Shown here: positions 1 to 7,189 of the stretch, one piece after another
How positions within the stretch are numbered: position 1 is the first letter of the stretch
How the letters are laid out: every line of letters begins with the position of its first letter
Assembly (NCBI GenBank): GCA_036620675.1
Contig: JAZHEE010000060.1
DNA length: 11,898 nt
Strand: one strand, 5' to 3'
Source: Jejubacter sp036620675
GTDB taxonomy: Bacteria; Pseudomonadota; Gammaproteobacteria; Enterobacterales; Enterobacteriaceae
Notes under the pieces: model-generated
What the model was told of the DNA's origin: nothing
Database searches by the model: none
The model's input: the letters and a program-made list of their open reading frames with translations, nothing else
Made by a program: the position numbers and the translations under genes

Positions 1-409
1 TGAACGGAGCAGCCCACCGCATTATCATATTCTGCCGCTTTTGTTCTGAAACCGGGCGCTGAAGCCACCTGTCACCCCCACCCCGGCCCTCTCCCGAAAC
101 GGGAGAGGGAGTTTCCCGGCAATGAACGGACAGCCCACCGCATCGTCATATTCCGCCATTTTTGTTCTGAAACCGGGCGCTGAAGCCACCTGTCACCCTC
201 ACCCCAGCCTGCTCCCGAAACGGGAGAAGCAGTTGCCCGGCAATGAACGGACAGCCCACCGCATCGTCATATTCTGCCGGTTTTGTTCTGAAACCGGGCG
301 CTGAAGCCGTCTGTTCCCTCACCCCGGCCCTCTCCCGAAACGGGAGAGGGAGTTTCCCGGCAATGAACGGAACCGCCCGCCGCATCATTATATTCTGCCG
401 GTTTTTTGT
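1..409. repeat. Tandem array of ~121-bp intergenic repeats, each with a hairpin
   Basis: Three full units and a truncated fourth begin near positions 1, 122, 243 and 363, spaced 122, 121 and 120 bp apart. Each opens with a version of TGAACGGACAGCCCACCGCAT, continues through TTTTGTTCTGAAACCGGGCG, and ends with TCCCGGCAA or a close variant. Each full unit carries a GC-rich hairpin. In units 1 and 3 this is a perfect 10-bp stem, CCCTCTCCCG-AAA-CGGGAGAGGG (87-109 and 328-350). Unit 2 has a variant (209-232). The fourth unit diverges after about 45 bp. The CCCTCTCCC/GGGAGAGGG palindrome resembles REP-type intergenic repeats that I recall from Proteobacteria. The tandem arrangement of a longer unit is seen here directly. 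Short open frames crossing the array have no support as genes. The array probably continues beyond the left edge, because the window starts inside a unit. Confidence 0.9.
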
Positions 410-448
410 TTCCGCTTTCGAACACTCCACACTAATCCGCGATGAACC

Positions 449-484
449 AAAAAAAATCCCGCCGAAGCCAAAGCCCGGGCGGGA
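449..484 (-). terminator. Rho-independent terminator of the aminotransferase-dehydrogenase-permease operon
   Basis: Read on the minus strand, a 7-bp GC-rich stem (457-463 pairs with 478-484) encloses a 14-nt loop and is followed by eight T residues (the A run at 449-456 on the plus strand). It lies about 20 nt beyond the permease stop codon. This is the classic intrinsic terminator layout and marks the end of the operon. Confidence 0.85.
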
Positions 485-503
485 AAAAGGGCCCACGCGG
501 GAA

Positions 504-1748
504 TTACCAGCCCGCAGGCAGATAACCCAGCGCGGAAGCCACGGCGTAAACAGCGCTGGCAAGGTATAGCAGCACAATAAGGGTTTGAATCAGCGGATGC
601 GTAATCAGGGAGCGGCACTGCCAGCTCGGAATAATATCGCCGCGCCGACGGGCGCCCTTCAGGATCAAAACAGGCATGATCGAGAGGATCACGCCGCTGA
701 AAACGCCAGCAAAGTAGAGCGCGTTCACAAACGAAACCATACCGCCATAGGCCAGCACAAACGGCGGGATCGTCACTATCAGCAGCACCAGAAAGCGGCG
801 CCCCATCTGGCTATCTTCACCCAGTCGGAATTTATCGAAAATATTGCTCAGGAAACTGCCACCCAGCCCCCAGTATGAGGTCAGCATGGCGCACAGGGCG
901 AAAATATTGGCCGAAAAGAAGGCCCACTCTCCAAGCGCCCGCCCCCAGGAGATAGTGGCGACATCAGTAATCTCATCCAGGCCATTCAGCACGATGACCG
1001 AAAGCGGAACCAGCGCCAGTAGCGTAAAGGTAATGCCCATACCGGTCATGATGGCCCGCGGTAGCTGTTCCGGTTTGTCGGCGAAGCCGCGCGCCATTTC
1101 CGGCACGATATACTGCGCCGCGAAGCAGAAGGCCACCACGTTAAACACCGGCACCATGTAGCGCCAGTCGCCATCCAGCAGATAGCGCATCTGGGTGGTC
1201 TCTTTCAACAGAGTGGCGATCACCAGTACAGAGATCATCACCACCATTCCGACACTGATAAATTTCTCACCGCGGCCAATGGCCTTCAGGCCCAGCCACA
1301 AAACGCCGGCAGCCGGAATAAAGAACAGAAGGCTGCCCAGTGCCGGGGAGATCCCCAGCAATGATTGCAGAAGCTTTCCGCTGCCGGTCATATAGGCGGT
1401 TAACGCCCCAACGCTGTTCACACAGACCGACAGGAACATCAGCCAGGCACCAGGTTTGCCGACATAGCGCTGCGACAGGCCGCTGAGCTGCAAATGTTTG
1501 CGGGTTCGCAGCGTGGCTTCCGCCACATACAGCATGGTGATAGTCGTTAGGCTACCCACTAACACCAGCCAGAACAGCAGCGGAAAGAATCCCGCTTTAC
1601 TGGAAGCATAGGCGATAGACAGTACGCCGGCACCGATATTGGTGCCGACAATCATCGCCACGCCTTCCAGAAAACTGAGCGATTTGGCGGGAGCGATTAC
1701 CCGCTCTCGGGCGGTATACGCCCCGGACAAGGTGGTGTTCTCGGACAT
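504..1748 (-). CDS. HAAAP-family amino acid permease (aromatic/neutral amino acid transporter type)
   Basis: This is a 414-residue, strongly hydrophobic protein with about 11 predicted membrane helices, roughly at 27-47, 55-78, 100-122, 136-156, 163-182, 197-217, 231-255, 271-295, 317-336, 340-363 and 386-407. The first helix contains GTNIGAGVLS (35-44), the glycine-rich break typical of the LeuT-fold amino acid/auxin permease superfamily. Overall it resembles the hydroxy/aromatic amino acid permeases (Trp/Tyr permease Pfam family). It would sit in the inner membrane and import an amino acid, probably with a cation. The ATG has a good ribosome site (AAGGAAG, 4-5 nt before the start). It is the last gene of the operon, 58 nt after the dehydrogenase, so the likely substrate is GABA or a related amino acid used by the two upstream enzymes. 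That is inference from context. The usual GABA carrier GabP belongs to the APC family, which this does not resemble. An aromatic amino acid remains possible. Confidence 0.8.
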   Translation of the reverse strand: MSENTTLSGAYTARERVIAPAKSLSFLEGVAMIVGTNIGAGVLSIAYASSKAGFFPLLFWLVLVGSLTTITMLYVAEATLRTRKHLQLSGLSQRYVGKPGAWLMFLSVCVNSVGALTAYMTGSGKLLQSLLGISPALGSLLFFIPAAGVLWLGLKAIGRGEKFISVGMVVMISVLVIATLLKETTQMRYLLDGDWRYMVPVFNVVAFCFAAQYIVPEMARGFADKPEQLPRAIMTGMGITFTLLALVPLSVIVLNGLDEITDVATISWGRALGEWAFFSANIFALCAMLTSYWGLGGSFLSNIFDKFRLGEDSQMGRRFLVLLIVTIPPFVLAYGGMVSFVNALYFAGVFSGVILSIMPVLILKGARRRGDIIPSWQCRSLITHPLIQTLIVLLYLASAVYAVASALGYLPAGW

Positions 1749-1765
1749 AAGACTTCCTTCGGATA

Positions 1766-1785
1766 CCGGCTGCCGATGCAGCCGG
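1766..1785 (-). other. Intercistronic hairpin upstream of the permease
   Basis: CCGGCTGC and GCAGCCGG form a perfect 8-bp stem with a 4-nt loop, in the 58-nt gap between the dehydrogenase stop and the permease start. No T run follows on the minus strand, so it is not a standard terminator. It ends about 9 nt before the permease ribosome site. It could protect the upstream mRNA from 3' exonucleases or tune permease expression. The function is inference. Confidence 0.6.
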
Positions 1786-1806
1786 AACAGATTGATTTCA
1801 TGATGA

Positions 1807-3261
1807 TTAACGGCTTACATCCATGCACAGATACTTAAGTTCCAGATACTCTTCGATGCCATAGCGCGAGCCTTCACGGCCCAGCCCGGACTGTTTCACA
1901 CCGCCAAACGGCGCCACTTCGTTAGAGATAAGCCCGGTATTCACGCCGACCATGCCGTATTCCAGAGCTTCCCCTACCCGCCACTGACGGGCAGCATTCG
2001 AAGTAAACAGATAAGCGGCCAGGCCAAACTCGGTATCGTTAGCCATCGATACCGCTTCGGCTTCATCGCGAAAGCGGAAGACAGGCGCCACCGGGCCGAA
2101 GGTTTCTTCACGAGCGAAGCGCATTTCCTGAGTCACACCGGTGACAAGCGTCGGCTGGAAAAAGGTGCCGCCCAGCGCGTGCGGCTGGCCGCCGACGACC
2201 AGCGATGCCCCCTTATCCAGCGCATCGCGAATATGACTCTGCACTTTTTCCACCGCCCGGATATCAATAAGCGGGCCCTGAGTAGTGCCCTCCCGGGCGC
2301 CATCGCCGGGCTGCAATTCGGCAATCGCGGCGGCCAGTTTTTCGACCAACGCGTCATGAATCCCCTCCTGAACGTAGATGCGGTTGGCGCACACGCAGGT
2401 CTGGCCGCTGTTACGGAATTTGGATGCCATGATTCCCGCGACAGCAGCTTCCAGATCCGCATCATCAAAGACGATGACCGGCGCGTTGCCGCCCAACTCC
2501 AGCGACAGTTTTTTAATGGTCGGCGCGCACTGGGCCATCAGTAGCCTTCCCACCTCCGTGGAGCCGGTAAAGCTCAGTTTGCGCACCACCGGACTGTCGC
2601 ACAGCGTCTTACCCACCTGCGCCGCATCGCCGGTTATCACCTGCAATACGCCTGCGGGGATCCCCGCATCTATCGCCAGCTGGCCCAGCGCCAGAGCGGT
2701 CAGCGGCGTCTGTTCGGCGGGTTTGACGATCATGACGCAGCCGGCGGCCAGCGCCGGCGCCGCCTTACGGGTAATCATGGCGGCCGGAAAGTTCCACGGC
2801 GTGATCGCCGCACAAACGCCAACCGGCTGCTTCACTACCACCAGTCGCTGATTCGCCTGCGGCGACTGCAGCACAGAACCGTCCACCCGCAGCGCTTCAG
2901 CAGCGAACCAGCTAATAAACGACGCCGCATAGGCCACCTCGCCCCGGGCTTCCGCCAGCGGTTTGCCCTGTTCAGCGGTGATCAGCCGGGCCAGATCCTC
3001 CTGGGCCGCCATCATCTTCTCCGCCCAGCCGTTGAGTAGCGTCGCGCGGGCTTTAGCGGTGAGCTGTTTCCACTCCTGCCAGGCCTGATTAGCGCTTTCT
3101 ATCGCCTGTAAGGTTTCCGCCTCGCTAAACTGCGGCACGCTGGCAAGGGTTTCGCCGCTCGCCGGATTCATCACCGGCTCCCGGGCGCCGCTCGCGGCAT
3201 CACACCATTCGCCATTGACCAGGCATTGCTGACGTAATAAATCAGGTTGATTCAGTTTCAT
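1807..3261 (-). CDS. gabD: NAD(P)+-dependent succinate-semialdehyde dehydrogenase (GabD type)
   Basis: A cytosolic aldehyde dehydrogenase of 484 residues that oxidises succinate semialdehyde to succinate, the second step of GABA breakdown. Numbered from the ATG, it has PWNFP with Asn157 (oxyanion hole), KPAEQTP with Lys180 (cofactor), the SFTGSTEVG cofactor-site motif (230-238), LELGGNAP with general base Glu255, GQTCVCANR with catalytic Cys289, and EETFGP with Glu386. The CVC pair (Cys289/Cys291) also occurs in E. coli GabD and human SSADH; in the human enzyme it acts as a redox switch. The length matches E. coli GabD (482), and the start MKLNQPDLLRQQ parallels its MKLN...FRQQ. The reading frame extends one codon upstream to a GTG at 3264, but the AGAGG site lies 7 nt before the ATG at 3261 and only 4 nt before the GTG, so the ATG is preferred. 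It starts 11 nt after the aminotransferase stop, so translation of the two is probably linked. A preference for glutarate or another semialdehyde cannot be excluded. Confidence 0.93.
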   Translation of the reverse strand: MKLNQPDLLRQQCLVNGEWCDAASGAREPVMNPASGETLASVPQFSEAETLQAIESANQAWQEWKQLTAKARATLLNGWAEKMMAAQEDLARLITAEQGKPLAEARGEVAYAASFISWFAAEALRVDGSVLQSPQANQRLVVVKQPVGVCAAITPWNFPAAMITRKAAPALAAGCVMIVKPAEQTPLTALALGQLAIDAGIPAGVLQVITGDAAQVGKTLCDSPVVRKLSFTGSTEVGRLLMAQCAPTIKKLSLELGGNAPVIVFDDADLEAAVAGIMASKFRNSGQTCVCANRIYVQEGIHDALVEKLAAAIAELQPGDGAREGTTQGPLIDIRAVEKVQSHIRDALDKGASLVVGGQPHALGGTFFQPTLVTGVTQEMRFAREETFGPVAPVFRFRDEAEAVSMANDTEFGLAAYLFTSNAARQWRVGEALEYGMVGVNTGLISNEVAPFGGVKQSGLGREGSRYGIEEYLELKYLCMDVSR

Positions 3262-3272
3262 CACGCGACCTC

Positions 3273-4541
3273 TCAGATTCGGGATAAAATGCGGGACAGA
3301 ATGTCGAGGGCGCGGCTGAACTGCGCGTCCGGAATAGTCAGCGGATAAAGGAAACGAATCACGTTGCCGTATACTCCACAGCTCAACAGCAGCAGCCCTT
3401 CTTTCCGGGCCTGCTTCAGAACCTGCTGAGTCAGTTCCGGCGCGGGTTCGCCGCTGTGTGGATCGTTAAACTCCACGGCCACCATCGAGCCCAGCGCGCG
3501 GATATCGGCAATGGCCGGGCAGCGCTGACGCGCCTGAGAGAGCGTTTCCACCAGATGGCTGCCCAGTTCATCAGCACGCTGGCATAGCTGCTCTTCGGCA
3601 ATCACATCCAGTACCGCATGGGCTGCCGCCACCGCCAGCGGGTTACCGGCGTAGGTGCCACCCAGACCACCAGGCGCCGGGGCATCCATAATTTCTGCGC
3701 GCCCCGCCACAGCGGAAAGCGGCATCCCACCCGCCAGGCTTTTCGCCATGGTGATCAAATCTGGTTTGACGTCGTGGTGCTCCATCGCAAACAGACGACC
3801 GGTACGGGCAAAGCCGGTCTGGACTTCATCCGCCACCAGCAGAATGCCGTGCTGGTCGCACAGCGCCCGCAGGGCTTTGGTGAACGCCGGCGGCGCCACG
3901 TTAAAGCCCCCTTCGCCCTGAACCGGCTCCAGGATGATGGCGGCTACCTGATCCGCCGCGATATCGGTTTTAAACAGGCGCTCCAGGCTGGCCATGGCAT
4001 CGTCGACCGAGACGCCGTGAGCGGCATTAGGGTACTGAGCGTGGAACACCGAACCCGGGAAGGGCCCAAAGCCGATTTTGTAGGGAGCCACTTTGCCGGT
4101 CAGCGCCATGGTCATAAAGGTACGACCGTGAAAACCGCCGCCGAAGGTGATTAGCCCCGGGCGACCGGTCGCGGCGCGAGCGATTTTCACCGCGTTTTCC
4201 ACTGCTTCCGCCCCGGTAGTGAAGAAAGCGGTTTTACAGGGGCCTTCAATGGGCGCGCTGGCGTTAATACGTTCCGCCAGGGACACATAGCTTTCATAAG
4301 GGACAATCTGGTAAGCGGTATGGGTAAAGGCCTGCAGCTGCTGTTCTATGGCTGCCGTGATACGCGGATGGCGGTGGCCGGTATTCAGCACCGCGATCCC
4401 CGCCGCGAAGTCGATCACCTCATTGCCTTCCACATCCCACAGCGTGGCGTTTTCCGCCTTCTGCGCATAGAAATCGCACATTACGCCCACGCCGCGCGGC
4501 GTAGCGCTCAGACGGCGCTGGTTCAGTTCTGAATTGTTCAC
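3273..4541 (-). CDS. gabT: 4-aminobutyrate aminotransferase (GabT/PuuE type)
   Basis: A class III, fold-type I PLP aminotransferase of 422 residues that moves the amino group of GABA to 2-oxoglutarate, giving succinate semialdehyde and glutamate. Visible motifs are FFTTGAEAVENA (106-117, phosphate binding), EPVQGEGGF (205-213, with Glu205 and Glu210 in the substrate-site region), ADEVQTGF with Asp238 (pyridine nitrogen), and TMAKSLAGG with the Schiff-base Lys267. The protein is collinear with E. coli PuuE and GabT, and the start QRRLSATPRGVG and the end NVIRFLYPLTIPDAQF look closer to PuuE, as recalled and not aligned. The first codon is GTG, preceded by GGGAGGA with 7 nt spacing. It is the first gene of the operon and is transcribed away from the MocR regulator. 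The symbol gabT is used for the reaction; puuE would be equally defensible. Confidence 0.93.
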   Translation of the reverse strand: MNNSELNQRRLSATPRGVGVMCDFYAQKAENATLWDVEGNEVIDFAAGIAVLNTGHRHPRITAAIEQQLQAFTHTAYQIVPYESYVSLAERINASAPIEGPCKTAFFTTGAEAVENAVKIARAATGRPGLITFGGGFHGRTFMTMALTGKVAPYKIGFGPFPGSVFHAQYPNAAHGVSVDDAMASLERLFKTDIAADQVAAIILEPVQGEGGFNVAPPAFTKALRALCDQHGILLVADEVQTGFARTGRLFAMEHHDVKPDLITMAKSLAGGMPLSAVAGRAEIMDAPAPGGLGGTYAGNPLAVAAAHAVLDVIAEEQLCQRADELGSHLVETLSQARQRCPAIADIRALGSMVAVEFNDPHSGEPAPELTQQVLKQARKEGLLLLSCGVYGNVIRFLYPLTIPDAQFSRALDILSRILSRI

Positions 4542-4649
4542 CCTGATGTCCTCCCGGTCATAAGTTACTTTTATGCAACAAATTTGAAACAGATGGCTTT
4601 ATTTACCCGGGAACTGGCCCTACAATCGAGTGCCAGTCTGGAATATTTT
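4542..4649. promoter_or_regulatory. Divergent control region between the GABA operon and the MocR regulator, with candidate operator
   Basis: This 108-bp gap must hold promoters for both directions. On the plus strand TACAAT (4621-4626) is a good -10 match, placed 24 nt before the preferred ATG of the regulator; the -35 candidate TTTATT (4598-4603) is weak. An inverted repeat, ACTGGC (4613-4618) and GCCAGT (4632-4637), brackets this -10 box exactly, so a bound dimer would block the regulator's own promoter. On the minus strand I see only poor promoter matches, for example TTTCAA and TAACTT 16 nt apart. Control by an activator, which is the usual MocR/GabR mode, would fit that. The operator role is inference. 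Confidence 0.5.
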
Positions 4650-6131
4650 ATGGATCCAATTGTGCAAACTCTGGTCGGCGATCTTCTGTGGGTCAGACTC
4701 AATGAAGAGCAGGATAAGCGGCTACAGCGGCGACTTTATAACGCTATCCGCCGCACTATTCTTGACGGTAGCCTGCTACCCGGCAGCCGGATGCCCGGAT
4801 CGCGGGATCTGGCGCAGCAGCTTGGGCTATCAAGAAACACAGTTTTAACCGTTTATGAACAACTTCTGGCAGAAGGTTATATTGTCGCCAGGCGGGGAAG
4901 TGGTACTTTCGTTGCGGATACCGCACCGGATAGCTTTTTGTCCTGCCAGAGCGAGCAGGACGAAGGGGAGGAAGGTGCGACGCCATCGGGTTTTTCCCGG
5001 CGTGGCGAACAGTTGCTCAACCGGGCCAGCGCCAGTCCGCGCCAGTGGGGTGCTTTTATTCCCGGCGTGCCGGACGTCAGCGCTTTTCCCCACCGTCTGT
5101 TTAGTAAAATTCAGGCGCGACTCGCCCGCCGCCCGCCGCCGGAACGGTTAACCTACAGCAGCCAGGGCGGAACCCCGGAGCTCAGAAACGCGCTGGTGGA
5201 GTATCTGCGGGTCGCCCGCTCGGTGCACTGCCATGCCGACCAGATTCTGATTACCGAAGGAACACATCAGGCCATCGATCTGGTGGCCCGTATGTTGTGC
5301 GACGTCGGAGATGAAGCCTGGATAGAGGAACCCTCCTACTGGGGAATTCGCAACATACTGAAAATTAACGAAGTATCTATGCTTCCGGTACCGGTGGATC
5401 GCCACGGCATGATCGCGCCGGAGCGGGTAAACAAGCCGCCGCGTCTGATCTTCGTCACCCCCTCCCACCAGTATCCTCTTGGCGCCGTAATGAGCCTGGA
5501 GCGGCGGCGCCATCTGCTGGCGCTGGCGCGCCACACCGGCGCATGGATTGTAGAAGATGACTACGACAGCGAATTCCGCTTTTCAGGACAGCCGATTCCT
5601 GCATTACAGGGGCTGGTAGCCGATGCGCCAGTTATCTATATGGGCACCTTTAGCAAAACGCTCTATCCAGGGCTGCGCATCGGTTATGTGGTACTGCCGC
5701 GCCCGCTGGCGGAGCGTATCAAAACGGCCCACGCCGAACTGTACCGCGGTGGCCATTCGATTATTCAGGCGGCGCTGGCGGAATTTATTCAGGCCGGGCA
5801 CTACAGCGCCCATATTCGCCGGATGCGATTGCTTTACGGCAGACGCCGGGCGTTCGTCCGCGGGCTGATTGAACATGAGCTTGGCCCCGACGCCCTGAGC
5901 GATTTCAGCGATAACGCCGGACTGCATATGATCCTTAATCTGCCGCCAGGCTGCGACGACATCGCCATCGCCCGGCTGGCTAACCAGCGCAATATTCTGG
6001 TGCGCCCGCTGTCGCGCTATTATCTGACCGACAAACGACGTAGCGGCCTGATTATGGGGTTTGCCAGCCAGCCGGAAGTGCAGATGGCAGCGGCGTTTCA
6101 GGCGCTGCTGACCTGTATTCGCGAGGCATAA
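4650..6131 (+). CDS. MocR/GabR-type transcriptional regulator (winged helix plus PLP aminotransferase-like domain)
   Basis: A 493-residue two-domain regulator. Residues about 23-88 form a GntR-type winged helix, with recognition region SRDLAQQLGLSRNTV (51-65) and wing GSGTFV (83-88). After a Gly/Ser/Glu-rich linker, a fold-type I aminotransferase-like domain runs from about 135 to the end. It keeps the PLP-site residues: VEDDYDSEF (301-309) and GTFSKTLYPGLR with Lys336, which would form the internal aldimine. In Bacillus GabR this domain senses GABA with PLP and activates gabTD. The divergent position beside an aminotransferase and dehydrogenase suggests the same job here. The open frame extends 22 codons upstream to a TTG (4584) with an ATG at 4593. 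I prefer the ATG at 4650: GGA lies 7 nt before it, neither upstream codon has a ribosome site, and the best -10 box (4621-4626) would otherwise be inside the gene. Confidence 0.88.
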   Translation: MDPIVQTLVGDLLWVRLNEEQDKRLQRRLYNAIRRTILDGSLLPGSRMPGSRDLAQQLGLSRNTVLTVYEQLLAEGYIVARRGSGTFVADTAPDSFLSCQSEQDEGEEGATPSGFSRRGEQLLNRASASPRQWGAFIPGVPDVSAFPHRLFSKIQARLARRPPPERLTYSSQGGTPELRNALVEYLRVARSVHCHADQILITEGTHQAIDLVARMLCDVGDEAWIEEPSYWGIRNILKINEVSMLPVPVDRHGMIAPERVNKPPRLIFVTPSHQYPLGAVMSLERRRHLLALARHTGAWIVEDDYDSEFRFSGQPIPALQGLVADAPVIYMGTFSKTLYPGLRIGYVVLPRPLAERIKTAHAELYRGGHSIIQAALAEFIQAGHYSAHIRRMRLLYGRRRAFVRGLIEHELGPDALSDFSDNAGLHMILNLPPGCDDIAIARLANQRNILVRPLSRYYLTDKRRSGLIMGFASQPEVQMAAAFQALLTCIREA

Positions 6132-6151
6132 CAATCAGCCAGGAGTCCCCC

Positions 6152-7048
6152 ATGCGCGGAAATGAATTCGCTGAACTGCAGGCATTTATCTGTATCACCG
6201 AGCAGGGAAGTTTCGTCCGTGCGGCGGAAAGGCTACAGGTTTCCCCCTCGGCGCTGAGCCAGACCATCAAAGGGCTGGAAGCACGGCTTGGCGTACGCCT
6301 GTTTCATCGTACCACCCGGCGGGTCGGCATGACGCAAGCGGGCGAAAGGCTGCTAAAGCGACTCAAACCCGCCTTCGCCGAGATCGAATCCGCCATTACC
6401 GATACCACCGAGCTGGGAGAGCGGCCACGCGGCAAGCTGCGGATTCACACTTTTCGCGTTGGCTATCAGCTCTATCTCGAACCGTTACTGGCGGCATTCA
6501 CCGAAACCTGTCCCGAAATTGAACTGGATCTGACGCTGGATGACCATCCGGTCGATATGATCGAATCCGGATTCGATGGCGCAATTCGCCTTGGCGAACT
6601 GCTTGAACAGGACATGGTGGCAATCCCCCTGGGGCCGATGTTACGCCATTGCGTGGTGGCTTCGCCCGACTATGTGACCAGATACGGCAAACCCCGCACG
6701 CCGTCTGAACTGCATCTACACCGCTGCATCAACTGGCGCTGGCCTGGGCAGATACATCCTTATCAGTGGGAGTTCCAGCGCGATAGCGGCTGGTTCCGGG
6801 TGGCGGTTAACGGCCCTTTGATCGTCAACGATCTCCGGGCCATGCTCGACGCAGCCGTTAACGGCGTTGGCATCGCCTTTAGCGTTGAAGCCTGGGCAAC
6901 ACCGCTAATCCGCGAGGGACGACTGGTCACCATGCTCGAACCCTGGTGCGCGCCCTTCGATGGCTTCTATTTCTGCTATCCGCGTCAAAGGCACCACCTG
7001 GCCGCCATGCGGGCATTTATCGACTTTCTGAAGCGGCATGTCAGGTAA
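6152..7048 (+). CDS. LysR-family transcriptional regulator
   Basis: A 298-residue protein with the LysR layout. The N-terminal winged helix-turn-helix covers about residues 6-65: FAELQAFICITEQGSFVRAA, then LQVSPSALSQTIKGLEARLGVRLFHRTTR. A short linker helix and a substrate-binding domain (about 90-295) follow. The length is typical of the family. The ATG has AGGAG 6 nt upstream. It begins 20 nt after the MocR stop, so the two regulators are probably co-transcribed. LysR proteins commonly control a neighbouring gene; here the nearest non-regulatory gene is the SDR 141 nt downstream on the same strand. The ligand cannot be told from the sequence. Confidence 0.92.
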   Translation: MRGNEFAELQAFICITEQGSFVRAAERLQVSPSALSQTIKGLEARLGVRLFHRTTRRVGMTQAGERLLKRLKPAFAEIESAITDTTELGERPRGKLRIHTFRVGYQLYLEPLLAAFTETCPEIELDLTLDDHPVDMIESGFDGAIRLGELLEQDMVAIPLGPMLRHCVVASPDYVTRYGKPRTPSELHLHRCINWRWPGQIHPYQWEFQRDSGWFRVAVNGPLIVNDLRAMLDAAVNGVGIAFSVEAWATPLIREGRLVTMLEPWCAPFDGFYFCYPRQRHHLAAMRAFIDFLKRHVR

Positions 7049-7189
7049 AACGTTGGGAGTAGCCTGATTATATACGCCTGACTTCATAATCTATGCAGTT
7101 CCTGCCCGATTATTCTTGCTGTCTTAATTCATAAACTGTTCTTCGTGAACAGGGCGCATGCCCTATCGCCATCCACAGAAGGAATGACC
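7049..7189 (+). promoter_or_regulatory. Upstream region of the SDR gene with two adjoining inverted repeats
   Basis: The 141-bp gap holds CTGTTC-N5-GAACAG (7136-7152), followed immediately by AGGGC-N4-GCCCT (7151-7164), about 25 nt before the SDR start. The first dyad has the size and symmetry of a LysR-type half site. I could not identify a convincing -35/-10 pair. Binding by the upstream LysR protein is inference only. Confidence 0.35.

Noticed and set aside
1..409. Possible CRISPR array
   Set aside because: The repeat unit is about 121 bp with no unique spacers of regular length, and no cas genes are present.
122..569. Plus-strand open frames starting with MNGQPTASSYSA inside the repeat array
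   Set aside because: They are translations of the tandem repeat itself, start at the same ATG of successive units, lack ribosome sites and run into the terminator and the permease gene.
3618..4154. Long plus-strand open frame opposite the aminotransferase
   Set aside because: It is a shadow of a well-supported gene on the other strand, with composition and motifs of neither a known family nor a plausible start.
4584..4649. 22-residue N-terminal extension of the MocR protein from TTG 4584
   Set aside because: There is no ribosome site before the TTG or the ATG at 4593, and the best -10 box lies within the extension.
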